Shown one piece after another: positions 1 through 5,483 of a DNA stretch of 7,997 bases (positions are counted from its first letter, which is position 1; every line of letters begins with the position of its first letter). The DNA comes from an uncultured Collinsella sp. (GTDB taxonomy: Bacteria; Actinomycetota; Coriobacteriia; Coriobacteriales; Coriobacteriaceae). A program made the position numbers and the translations under genes. The notes under the pieces were generated by a model that worked only from the letters and a program-made list of their open reading frames with translations, ran no database searches and was not told the origin of the DNA. Location: the NCBI GenBank assembly GCA_900757285.1, contig CAAENI010000063.1, positions 1 to 7,997 of the forward strand, read 5' to 3'.

Positions 1-19
1 CTGCGTTCTTGTCCGCCAT
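1..19 (-). CDS. 5' end of an unidentified minus-strand gene (N-terminus only)
   Basis: Only the first six codons are inside the window and read MADKNA. The start is supported by a strong Shine-Dalgarno sequence, AGGAGG on the minus strand at 26-31, six bases upstream of the ATG at 17-19. The product cannot be identified from six residues. The gene diverges from the C39-like gene at 381, and the spacer between them is where promoters for both must lie. The start is fairly secure because the ribosome binding site is close to ideal. Confidence 0.6.
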
Positions 20-25
20 TGTTCC

Positions 26-31
26 CCTCCT
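26..31 (-). promoter_or_regulatory. Ribosome binding site of the gene starting at 19
   Basis: AGGAGG lies inside a purine-rich run (minus strand AAAGGAGGGG) six bases before the ATG at 19-17. This is the main reason for calling a gene start here. Confidence 0.65.
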
Positions 32-215
32 TTCCTTATTGACGCCTCTTTGGCGTCACCCCTTGCGCGGTCTGTTTTGCCGCGCGCTTTTATTTCGTGA
101 CTTTACAATACGGCCTTGGCACAGCAGCGCCGCTTGTGGCTCGACCGAAGGCAGAACTGCAAAACGAGCGGCGCCGTTTTTGGGACGAACGGCACGGTTT
201 GCCGCTCATTGTTGT

Positions 216-232
216 CGCCCGTCCGACGGGCG
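216..232. promoter_or_regulatory. 17-bp palindrome, possible operator
   Basis: CGCCCGTC and GACGGGCG are perfect reverse complements separated by one base. A one-base centre makes an RNA hairpin unlikely and a dimeric DNA-binding site more plausible. It sits in the middle of a divergent promoter region, which fits an operator, but no cognate regulator is visible and the site is not repeated in the window. Confidence 0.3.
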
Positions 233-380
233 TACGCTCATCGGACGCATATAGAGATGTTTTTGAGGCCGTGTGTTTTGCGCCTTTCGTACCGTTTACC
301 GAGCTTTTGACGCGCGGACCCATTTGTTGCACATCTTTTTTGTAGGATAGACAGGTTATACATGAGACAAGGCGGTACGA

Positions 381-1415
381 ATGGCATACGGATACAACGA
401 CGGTGATCAACGGCGACAAAGCGTTCGCCTTGCTGGCCGCACCACGCCGACGCCCAGAAGTGCCACGAGCAGCAATCCGCAACGCCCTCAAGAGCAACCC
501 AGGCCTTCGTCTCGGCAGCAGACAAACAGAACACGGCAGAGTGGCCGTCCGAGCACGGGCACAAGCGCACAGCAAGATAGCCGCTTGGGCGCGCGCACTC
601 GACAGCGCCAAGCCGAGGTTCCGCAACTGCGCCGCAACGGCGCACGTCAGCCCGGCAGCCATATCAACCGCTTCTTTTCGCATCCCCAAGGCGGACGCGA
701 CGGCAAGCCCTACCGCTCGACATCGTACGTGAATGCCCCCGCCCTGCCGGCTCGTCGGCTTTGCCTCGCACCGTGCTCTATCCTCATCTGTCTGGTCTTT
801 GTGCTTATGAGCTCCTGTATGTCCCACGGCTCGGCCGGTCTCGAGCCCACCGCCGAGGACAAGCTGCTCAAGGCCCCCGTCGCGCCCGGTTATTCTTTCG
901 CCTTTTCGACCCCGCGCTCGCAATGGCAAGCCGGCACGATGCCCCATATCTATCAGATCGACCCTGCATGGTCGGAGCTGCCTTACGCCGGCGGTACCAT
1001 CCGCCAAAATGCTTGCGGGCCTACGTGCCTCACCATGGTCTATATCTTTAAGACGGGACGCACCGATATGACTCCCGTCGATATGTGCGCGCTTTCCGAG
1101 GCAGGCAACTATGCCCCCACCGGCGCCACCGAATGGTCATTTATGACGCGCGGCGCATGGCAGCTGGGCCTTAACGCAACGGAGCTCCATATCGATCGCA
1201 GCTCTATCACCCAGGCGCTGCGCTCGGGTGCGCCCATTATCGCATCGGTTCGTCCCGGCACCTTTACCAGTGTTGGACACTATATCGTGCTCTGGGGCAT
1301 CGACGATGCCGATCAAGTGGGAGTCTACGACCCCAACTCGGCCAGCCGCAGCGCCCGTCGCTGGGGTGTCGTAGAAGTCCTCAACGAAATCGAAGCCATG
1401 TGGGCCTACTACTAG
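381..1415 (+). CDS. C39-like (papain-fold) peptidase domain protein with basic N-terminal tail and one membrane segment
   Basis: The 344-residue product ends in a C39-like cysteine peptidase domain (about 185-344). Key residues in order are Gln209 and Cys212 in RQNACGPTC, His300 in SVGHYIVLWG and Asp317 in VYDPNS, the expected oxyanion Gln and Cys-His-Asp triad. Residues 1-120 are low-complexity, basic and polar (Gln, Arg, Ser, Thr, Pro), probably disordered. A hydrophobic stretch at 127-145 follows Arg125-Arg126 and ends at Cys146, like a single membrane anchor or weak lipoprotein signal, placing the peptidase domain outside the cell. Proteins of this domain family cleave peptides or peptide bridges; the substrate here is unknown. 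The ATG at 381 has a modest AGGCGG ribosome site. An alternative GTG at 729 (codon 117) would give a protein starting directly with the signal-like segment, but no ribosome site is seen there. The stop codon TAG is the first three bases of a repeat motif. The gene converges on the beta-glucoside operon. Confidence 0.8.
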   Translation: MAYGYNDGDQRRQSVRLAGRTTPTPRSATSSNPQRPQEQPRPSSRQQTNRTRQSGRPSTGTSAQQDSRLGARTRQRQAEVPQLRRNGARQPGSHINRFFSHPQGGRDGKPYRSTSYVNAPALPARRLCLAPCSILICLVFVLMSSCMSHGSAGLEPTAEDKLLKAPVAPGYSFAFSTPRSQWQAGTMPHIYQIDPAWSELPYAGGTIRQNACGPTCLTMVYIFKTGRTDMTPVDMCALSEAGNYAPTGATEWSFMTRGAWQLGLNATELHIDRSSITQALRSGAPIIASVRPGTFTSVGHYIVLWGIDDADQVGVYDPNSASRSARRWGVVEVLNEIEAMWAYY

Positions 1416-1462
1416 TCATTGGGCACTCATTGCACTCATTGGGGACAGACTTAAATGAGTAG
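1413..1462. repeat. Partial copies of the CATTGGGGAC repeat
   Basis: TAGTCATTGGG starts at 1413, overlapping the stop codon of the C39-like gene, and recurs at 7580-7590. A half-element, CATTGGGGACAGACTTAAAT and GAGTAG, follows at 1437-1462 and is nearly identical to 7557-7582. A shorter CTCATTG lies between them. These are truncated forms of the 54/81-bp palindromic element described at 1739-1792 and 7554-7634. Confidence 0.75.
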
Positions 1463-1488
1463 CCCCAGGCTGCCAGGAACTGCCGACA

Positions 1489-1660
1489 CGGAAAGCGCAT
1501 CCCATTTTGGAGCTCAATAGCGGGATGCACTTTCCGTTAGCGGCCCGTTTGGGAAACTACGTTCCACTTTCCGGCAACATTCCGGGATGCATTTTCCGGT
1601 TGAGGCCCTCAAGGGAAACTATGTCCCATGTTGGACGCTCATTCTGGGATGCGCTTTCCG
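1489..1660. repeat. 62-bp tandem repeat bounded by a 16-bp inverted repeat
   Basis: Two full units (1505-1566 and 1567-1628) and a partial third (1629-1660) align without gaps at a 62-bp period. Each carries GGGATGC-(A/G)-(C/T)TTTCCG at the same offset, and the two full units share GGGAAACTA-(C/T)-GT-(C/T)-CCA near the end. The block is bounded by a perfect 16-bp inverted pair, CGGAAAGCGCATCCCA at 1489-1504 and TGGGATGCGCTTTCCG at 1645-1660. The left arm can also pair with 1522-1536 (one mismatch, 17-nt loop), giving a stable hairpin downstream of the C39-like gene. There is no coding potential I can support. Confidence 0.8.
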
Positions 1661-1679
1661 CAGTTGATTGATGCGGGCT

Positions 1680-1734
1680 TTAAGGACTGTTCCAAGCTGC
1701 CAGCAGAAAAGGAACGTCCCCAAGTGCCGGGTTT
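1680..1734. repeat. 55-bp repeat element, copy 1
   Basis: The 55 bases from TTAAGGACTGTTCC to AGTGCCGGGTTT match 7636-7690 at 51 of 55 positions without gaps. Two similar sub-palindromes (GGACTGTTCC and GGAACGTCC) flank a CTGCCAGCAG centre. No ORF is associated with it. It is probably a REP/MITE-like element. Confidence 0.85.
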
Positions 1735-1738
1735 CCGC

Positions 1739-1792
1739 AGTCATTGGGGACAGACTTAAATGACTAGTCTTTTAAGAACGTCCCCAATGACT
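1739..1792. repeat. 54-bp palindromic repeat element, short form
   Basis: The element starts AGTCATTGGGGAC and ends GTCCCCAATGACT, with the palindrome GACTAGTC near its centre. Outer arms of 13 bp are perfectly complementary. Against 7554-7634 it is identical at 53 of 54 positions if one 27-bp gap is allowed, so it looks like an internal-deletion form of that longer element. It lies four bases after the 55-bp element. Confidence 0.85.
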
Positions 1793-1819
1793 ACCCACAG
1801 AATGAGGGTCTCATCGGGG

Positions 1820-1842
1820 ACTAGGTAAATAACAAAAGCCCC
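1820..1842. repeat. 23-bp terminator-junction repeat, copy 1
   Basis: ACTAGGTAAATAACAAAAG followed by CCCC matches 7701-7723 at 21 of 23 positions. It joins the repeat cluster directly to the T-tract and left stem of the operon terminator, so the same junction is found at both terminators in the window. Confidence 0.7.
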
Positions 1843-1867
1843 CGCGGCCGAAACGGGCCACGGGGGC
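1828..1867 (-). terminator. Rho-independent terminator of the beta-glucoside operon
   Basis: On the minus strand GCCCCCG pairs with CGGGGGC, then after one mismatch GGCC pairs with GGCC around a six-base loop (stem 1838-1867). The stem is followed by TTTTGTTATT. The stem begins 16 bases after the stop codon of the GH1 gene. The plus-strand side lacks a T-tract, so it should work only for the operon. Confidence 0.88.
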
Positions 1868-1883
1868 AGCAGGCTTGCAAGGG

Positions 1884-3338
1884 TTAACTCAAGTCCTCGC
1901 CATTTGATGCAATGACCTTTTGATACCAGCAGAAGCTGTCCTTTCGGTAGCGATCGAACGTGCCTTTGCCCGTATCATCGGCATCAACATAAACAAAGCC
2001 ATAGCGCTTCTTCATCTGCCCCGTCGAGGCAGACACCAAATCGATACAGCCCCACGGCGTGTATCCCATCAGGTCAACACCGTCCTCGACAATTGCATCG
2101 CGCAGCGCAAGAATATGCCTGCGCAGGTAATCAATATGATATGCATCGTGGACTTTGCCGTCTTCCAGCGCATCGAGTCCGCCCACACCGTTCTCGGCGA
2201 TAAAGAGCGGAAGATGGTAACGATCGTGGTAGCCGGCAAGCGTCACGCGCAAACCCAGCGCATCGATCTGCCATTTCCAGGCAGTCTCTTTATCCTTGAG
2301 GTACGGATTGCGCAGCGTCGGGAACACGTTGCCCTCCGCCTTCTCAGCGATCACCTGGTCATCGGCGCACACCAAGCGCGAGCAATAGTACGAGAACGAA
2401 ATGAAGTCGACGGTATGCTCGGCCAGATACTCCGTATCGCCCGGCTCAAAGGGCACGTGAACACCCTCTTTCTCGAGCGCACGCAGCTTCCAAGTAGGAT
2501 AGGCGCCCGCAGCCATCACGTCAGTGTAGAAGTAGCGGCCGCGGTCCTCCTCATACGCAAGCCATACGTCCTCGGGCGCACAACGGTACGGATAGGTCGC
2601 ACCGGCAGCGATCATGCAACCCACCTTGTTTGCGGGATCGATCTTGTGCAGGATCTCGACAGCGCGAGCGCTCGCCATAAACATATGGTGCGAGAACGCC
2701 GCGGTCACGGCTGCACGGTCACGCTCATCCTCGAGCGTGACGCCCGCGTTGATATAGGACAGCGCCACGCTGTTGATCTCGTTGAAGGTGAGCCAATAAC
2801 GCACGAGGCCCTGGTACGCACGTCCGACGGTCTCGACGTAGTGCGCATACCGCTCGATCATCTCTCGGCTTTGCCATCCACCATAACGCTCGACCAGAGC
2901 CAACGGATAGTCGTAGTGCGACAGCGTCACGAGCGGCTCGATTCCGTGCTCGCGCAGCGCCTCGAATACCTGACGGTAAAACTCCAAGCCCTCACCGTTG
3001 GGCTCGGCCTCCATCCCTGTGGGAAAAATACGGCTCCAACAAATTGAAAGACGCAGGCACTTAAAGCCCATCTCGGCAAAGAGCTCGACGTCCTCGCGCC
3101 AATGATGGAAGAAGTCGTTGCCCCAACGGCATGGATACAGCCTGTCCGGATCATCCACGGGCTTTTGCCTGCCAAACATCACATCCCAGCGGTCGGGACC
3201 CTGTGGAATCAGGTCGGAGTGCGACATACCGCGGCCGCCCTCGTTCCAGCCCCCTTCGGCCTGGTTGGCAGCGAGCGCGCCGCCCCACAAAAAGCCCTCG
3301 GGCATACCGGCAGCAGACGTTCTGTCAAAGTAACCCAT
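1884..3338 (-). CDS. 6-phospho-beta-glucosidase, glycoside hydrolase family 1
   Basis: The 484-residue product is a full-length GH1 TIM-barrel enzyme that hydrolyses beta-glucoside 6-phosphates, such as cellobiose 6-phosphate, in the cytosol. Visible landmarks are the N-terminal FLWGGALAANQAEGG motif (16-30), HYDYP (141-145), the acid/base Glu187 in TFNEIN, the nucleophile Glu382 in IAENG, and Trp429 in TPWG. Ser436, Lys444 and Tyr446, in the segment SASTGQMKKRYG, form the phosphate-binding signature that separates 6-phospho-glucosidases from plain beta-glucosidases. All key residues are intact. The ATG is one base after the TAG stop of the downstream EIIC reading frame, so translation is probably coupled; the Shine-Dalgarno (AAGGA) lies rather far upstream, inside the EIIC coding end. 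It is the last gene of the operon and is followed by a terminator. The family and phospho-specificity are clear; the exact aglycone is not. Confidence 0.95.
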   Translation of the reverse strand: MGYFDRTSAAGMPEGFLWGGALAANQAEGGWNEGGRGMSHSDLIPQGPDRWDVMFGRQKPVDDPDRLYPCRWGNDFFHHWREDVELFAEMGFKCLRLSICWSRIFPTGMEAEPNGEGLEFYRQVFEALREHGIEPLVTLSHYDYPLALVERYGGWQSREMIERYAHYVETVGRAYQGLVRYWLTFNEINSVALSYINAGVTLEDERDRAAVTAAFSHHMFMASARAVEILHKIDPANKVGCMIAAGATYPYRCAPEDVWLAYEEDRGRYFYTDVMAAGAYPTWKLRALEKEGVHVPFEPGDTEYLAEHTVDFISFSYYCSRLVCADDQVIAEKAEGNVFPTLRNPYLKDKETAWKWQIDALGLRVTLAGYHDRYHLPLFIAENGVGGLDALEDGKVHDAYHIDYLRRHILALRDAIVEDGVDLMGYTPWGCIDLVSASTGQMKKRYGFVYVDADDTGKGTFDRYRKDSFCWYQKVIASNGEDLS

Positions 3339-3339
3339 G

Positions 3340-3621
3340 CTACTCAGTATCCTTGGCAGAAGCTGCCGCGGCGTTCTCCTGCTCCTGCGCCAGGAGCTGG
3401 TTGTCGTACACCTTAAAGAACGGGTACCAGACCACAGCCATGACCACGATCAAAACGATCGTAAATACCCAGATACGCGGGTCGAGGCACTGGATAAAGC
3501 CCTGAACGAAGATGGGGAACGTGCCGCTCACCAAGATGTAGAAGTTAGAGACAAGACCCAGTGAGATTGCACCCCAATACAGCAGGGCCGAAATCATACC
3601 GCCCAGCACAAACGGAATCAT
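3340..3621 (-). CDS. celB: C-terminal part of frameshifted PTS EIIC
   Basis: This 93-residue frame begins MIPFVLGGMISALLYWG and ends with a charged Glu/Gln/Ala-rich tail. It holds the last two or three membrane segments of a Cel/Lac-type EIIC (about 5-27 and 50-66) and the YPFFKVYD motif (66-73) typical of the end of the family. Its ATG overlaps the TGA stop of the preceding fragment as ATGA, a geometry that allows re-initiation, although this Met is an ordinary internal residue in intact homologues. No separate Shine-Dalgarno is evident. It would not be expected to transport anything by itself; it could work only if it assembles with the larger fragment. It ends one base before the GH1 start codon. 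Confidence 0.7.
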   Translation of the reverse strand: MIPFVLGGMISALLYWGAISLGLVSNFYILVSGTFPIFVQGFIQCLDPRIWVFTIVLIVVMAVVWYPFFKVYDNQLLAQEQENAAAASAKDTE

Positions 3622-4688
3622 GAGGATCGGGTTGAAGATGATGGTGCGCCAAAGATCGCGGGCTCGGAGATACGGAAGAAGCTCGGCACGATCGATGCCT
3701 TGCCAAATGCCTTGAGCTGCTGCGACTTTGCCTTAAACGCGCAGAGCGCCACAAAAGAGAACGTATTGCCCGTGCCGCCGATGAGGTTGATGACCATCGA
3801 CATGAGTACCGGGTGGAACTCAAGCGGCTGCCCAGCAGCGTAGAGCGAGGCGTTGGCAGCAAAGGCGGCAAGCGTGACCGGGGCGGTGATGGGCATCACG
3901 ATCATGTTGCCGTGGACGCCAAAGCACCAAAACAGCAGCGTCATGAAGCAGATAAGCAGTGCGCCGGGCACAGAGTCAACTGCGACGGAAAGCGGGGCAG
4001 CGAGCAGCTTCTCGATAACCGAGGGGATGGACAGCGTGGGATCGATCATCTGGATCAGCAGGTTGCCACCAAAGAAGATGAGGATGTTGACGAGCATAGG
4101 CACGATGGCGCCAAAGGTTTCGGACAAAAACGGCGGCACGCCATCGGGCATCTTGATGGTGATGCCCTTGGTCTGGCAGAAGCGCGTGACCTCGACGGAG
4201 ACCAGGGCAACGATGATGGCGGTAAACAGGCCCTGCGCACCCAGATAGGTGCAGGGGACCGCCTGGAGCACGGACTCATCAGCAAGCTGGTAGTAGGACG
4301 ACGGCGCCGCGGCGATCAGGAACATCACCAGCGAGGTCATACCGGCGTTAAGCTTGGGCATCTTGTAGGTGCCCGCCAGGTTATAGGCGATTGCGAACGT
4401 CACGATCACCGACAGTATGCCCATCGTCATGTTGAACGGGATGAGCAGCGTGAGCTTATTGGCCGTGGCAAAATCGAGCCAAGGGCCAAAGACGGACCAG
4501 AACCCGCCCTGCGCCACCAGGTCGGCCGTGACCGGCGGGTTGGCGATGATCATAAAGACGGCAGAGACCAAGATGAAGCTGATCGCGCTCATAAAGCCCT
4601 TTTGCATGGAGGCAAAGTGACGCTCGGTGCCGCAGAAATTGGCAATAGGGGTCAGTTTTTCCTGAAGCAGGGTCATGAACTTTTCCAT
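3618..4688 (-). CDS. celB: N-terminal 349 residues of frameshifted PTS EIIC, cellobiose/lactose family
   Basis: This frame encodes most of the integral-membrane sugar channel of the PTS. It starts with MEKFMTLLQEKLTPIANF, has many hydrophobic segments, and carries the family motifs MPDGVPPF (180-187), FGVHGN (256-261, His259 expected at the sugar site), GGTGNT (304-309) and the SEP motif (341-343, Glu342). It goes out of frame after Pro349 and adds only seven foreign residues before TGA. The start is supported by AGGAGG overlapping the stop codon of EIIB, with a nine-base gap. The conserved sugar-site residues are present but the last 100 residues are in another frame, so function is doubtful as read. 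The cellobiose-type assignment rests on motifs and operon content; the sugar could be another beta-glucoside. Confidence 0.85.
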   Translation of the reverse strand: MEKFMTLLQEKLTPIANFCGTERHFASMQKGFMSAISFILVSAVFMIIANPPVTADLVAQGGFWSVFGPWLDFATANKLTLLIPFNMTMGILSVIVTFAIAYNLAGTYKMPKLNAGMTSLVMFLIAAAPSSYYQLADESVLQAVPCTYLGAQGLFTAIIVALVSVEVTRFCQTKGITIKMPDGVPPFLSETFGAIVPMLVNILIFFGGNLLIQMIDPTLSIPSVIEKLLAAPLSVAVDSVPGALLICFMTLLFWCFGVHGNMIVMPITAPVTLAAFAANASLYAAGQPLEFHPVLMSMVINLIGGTGNTFSFVALCAFKAKSQQLKAFGKASIVPSFFRISEPAIFGAPSSSTRSS

Positions 4689-4697
4689 GGTCGCCTC

Positions 4698-4991
4698 CTA
4701 GCCCAACAGCGACTGGGCGAGTGCCAGCACGTTGGCGGCGTTGCCCATGCCGTAGTCCTGTGCGGGGATGACCGCGGTCGGCTTACCGCTCCCCTGCTTG
4801 ACGGTGTTGAGCTGGTAGGACACCTGCGGCCCCAAGAGCAGCACGTCATAATCGGCGCAGGTCTCCTGATACTCGCCGATACCCACCGCATCGATATCGA
4901 GCTCGATGCCGTTTTGCTCCGCGTATTTCTCGAGTTTCTTCATCAGAATGCTTGTAGACAGGCCAGCTGCGCAAACAAGAAGGATCTTCAT
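4698..4991 (-). CDS. celA: PTS EIIB component, cellobiose/beta-glucoside type
   Basis: This 97-residue cytosolic protein passes phosphate from EIIA to the sugar bound at EIIC. It begins MKILLVCAAGLSTSILMKK, the P-loop-like phosphorylation site of Lac/Cel-type EIIB with Cys7 as the phosphate carrier. It also has the family's LLLGPQV strand (51-57) and ends with a PAQDYGMGNA segment (76-85). Length is normal. I chose the ATG at 4991 because upstream in-frame starts would add a non-homologous tail; its ribosome site AAGGGA lies seven bases upstream inside the near-palindrome AAGGGAATCCCTT. The gap from EIIA is 46 bp and the gap to EIIC is nine bases. The cellobiose-type call is by family and operon context. 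Confidence 0.93.
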   Translation of the reverse strand: MKILLVCAAGLSTSILMKKLEKYAEQNGIELDIDAVGIGEYQETCADYDVLLLGPQVSYQLNTVKQGSGKPTAVIPAQDYGMGNAANVLALAQSLLG

Positions 4992-5037
4992 AAGGGATTC
5001 CCTTCGCATTGATTGGTTGGATAGTCGCCGCACGCCG

Positions 5038-5364
5038 TTAGGCGTTCTTGGCTGCAGTGCGCTCATACAGGCAGATCAGCTCCTGCACGAGCTCCTGAGC
5101 AAGCATGGAGCACATGAGGTGGTCCTGAGCATGGACCAGCAACACATCCACCGACAGATGCTCGCCCGCCGCCTCGGTCGAAAGCAGCTGCGTTTGGATG
5201 TGGTGAGCCTTGATTCCCGCATCCTTTGACTGCTTCATGAGTTTGGTGGCAGCGTCAAAATCCCCCGCCTTTGCCTTTTCAAGGGCTTCGAAGGCAAGGC
5301 TGCGTGCCTCTCCCGCTGCAGCGACCAGCTGAAACGAAACCATCTCGGTTCCCTGATCGTCCAT
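5038..5364 (-). CDS. celC: PTS EIIA component, lactose/cellobiose family
   Basis: The 108-residue helical protein accepts phosphate from HPr and hands it to EIIB. The motif VHAQDHLM holds the active His78 and the trimer-interface Asp81 and His82, the same spacing as the classic lactose-family EIIA. Length matches the family. The ATG at 5364 is preceded by GAGGAG six bases upstream; an in-frame GTG at 5415 would add 17 residues unlike the family and has no comparable ribosome site. It follows the regulator after a 119-bp gap, so it may have its own promoter, and precedes EIIB by 46 bp. Its family implies a di- or oligosaccharide PTS, which agrees with the GH1 gene. Confidence 0.93.
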   Translation of the reverse strand: MDDQGTEMVSFQLVAAAGEARSLAFEALEKAKAGDFDAATKLMKQSKDAGIKAHHIQTQLLSTEAAGEHLSVDVLLVHAQDHLMCSMLAQELVQELICLYERTAAKNA

Positions 5365-5483
5365 AACGGTCTCCTCTCCCGTGATGTCTGGTTTGTACTT
5401 GAATATTCGAAACACCTATCTCCCGCCCGCAATCCTCGAGGTTTATTGCAGGTAGACTGACAGCGTCATCGACAAAAGAAGTC
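5365..5483 (-). promoter_or_regulatory. 119-bp regulator-EIIA spacer, likely internal promoter/operator region
   Basis: This is the only sizeable gap in the operon and the natural place for an activator-controlled promoter. It contains the palindrome GAATATTC (5401-5408) and the imperfect 14-bp palindrome AATCCTCGAGGTTT (5431-5444, perfect CCTCGAGG core). A TTGCGG on the minus strand (5432-5427) lies 19 bases before AATATT, a poor fit to a sigma-70 promoter. No terminator-like hairpin with a T-tract is present, which argues against RNA antiterminator control. The promoter itself is not resolved. Confidence 0.35.

Larger units (their letters stand above)
20..380. other. Divergent intergenic spacer with inverted repeats
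   Basis: This 361-bp spacer separates the minus gene at 1-19 from the plus gene at 381. I find no convincing ORF in it. It holds three inverted repeats. The first is TGACGCC-TCTTT-GGCGTCA at 40-58. The second is GCGCGG-(9 nt)-CCGCGC at 65-85, followed on the plus strand by GCTTTTATTT, which resembles an intrinsic terminator reading rightward. The third is a near-perfect 17-bp palindrome CGCCCGTC-C-GACGGGCG at 216-232. The first two would fall in the 5' leader of the minus gene if its promoter lies upstream of them. No sigma-70-type promoter stands out on either strand; weak -10-like sequences occur near 245-255 (minus) and 355-360 (plus, TTATAC). Confidence 0.45.
3340..4688 (-). pseudogene. 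celB: EIIC of a cellobiose/beta-glucoside PTS, disrupted by a one-base frameshift
   Basis: The two reading frames listed separately below together make one EIIC of about 449 residues, the usual family length. The correct frame would read GAP-IIFNPILMIPFVLGG, matching the conserved NPIL-x-IPF region of Lac/Cel-type EIICs. One base is missing in or next to the proline codon at 3642-3644. This may be a real mutation or a sequence error. Confidence 0.75.

Noticed and set aside
97..345. Plus-strand ORF of 82 codons in the first spacer
   Set aside because: GTG start without a ribosome binding site, no recognised motif, and it spans several inverted repeats.
90..1007. Long minus-strand ORF (305 codons) antisense to the C39-like gene
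   Set aside because: No recognisable domain, and it overlaps the opposite strand of a gene with a clear catalytic triad. Long antisense frames are common in GC-rich DNA.
1437..1795. CRISPR array or complete insertion sequence
   Set aside because: The repeats are not evenly spaced with unique spacers, and there is no transposase or cas gene in the window.
1920..3047. Plus-strand ORF of 375 codons opposite the GH1 gene
   Set aside because: It lies wholly opposite a GH1 gene with intact catalytic residues and has no domain of its own.
3636..3655. Programmed -1 frameshift in EIIC
   Set aside because: The bases at the shift (GCACCATCATC) do not form a slippery heptamer, and I saw no obvious downstream stimulatory structure. 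A simple base loss is more likely.
3813..5012. Plus-strand ORF of 399 codons opposite EIIC and EIIB
   Set aside because: His/Asp/Gly-rich composition typical of a mirror frame of hydrophobic membrane-protein codons, with no family resemblance.
5365..5483. RNA antiterminator (RAT) site for a BglG-type mechanism
   Set aside because: The regulator starts with DNA-binding helix-turn-helix domains rather than a CAT RNA-binding domain, and the spacer has no terminator hairpin with a T-tract.
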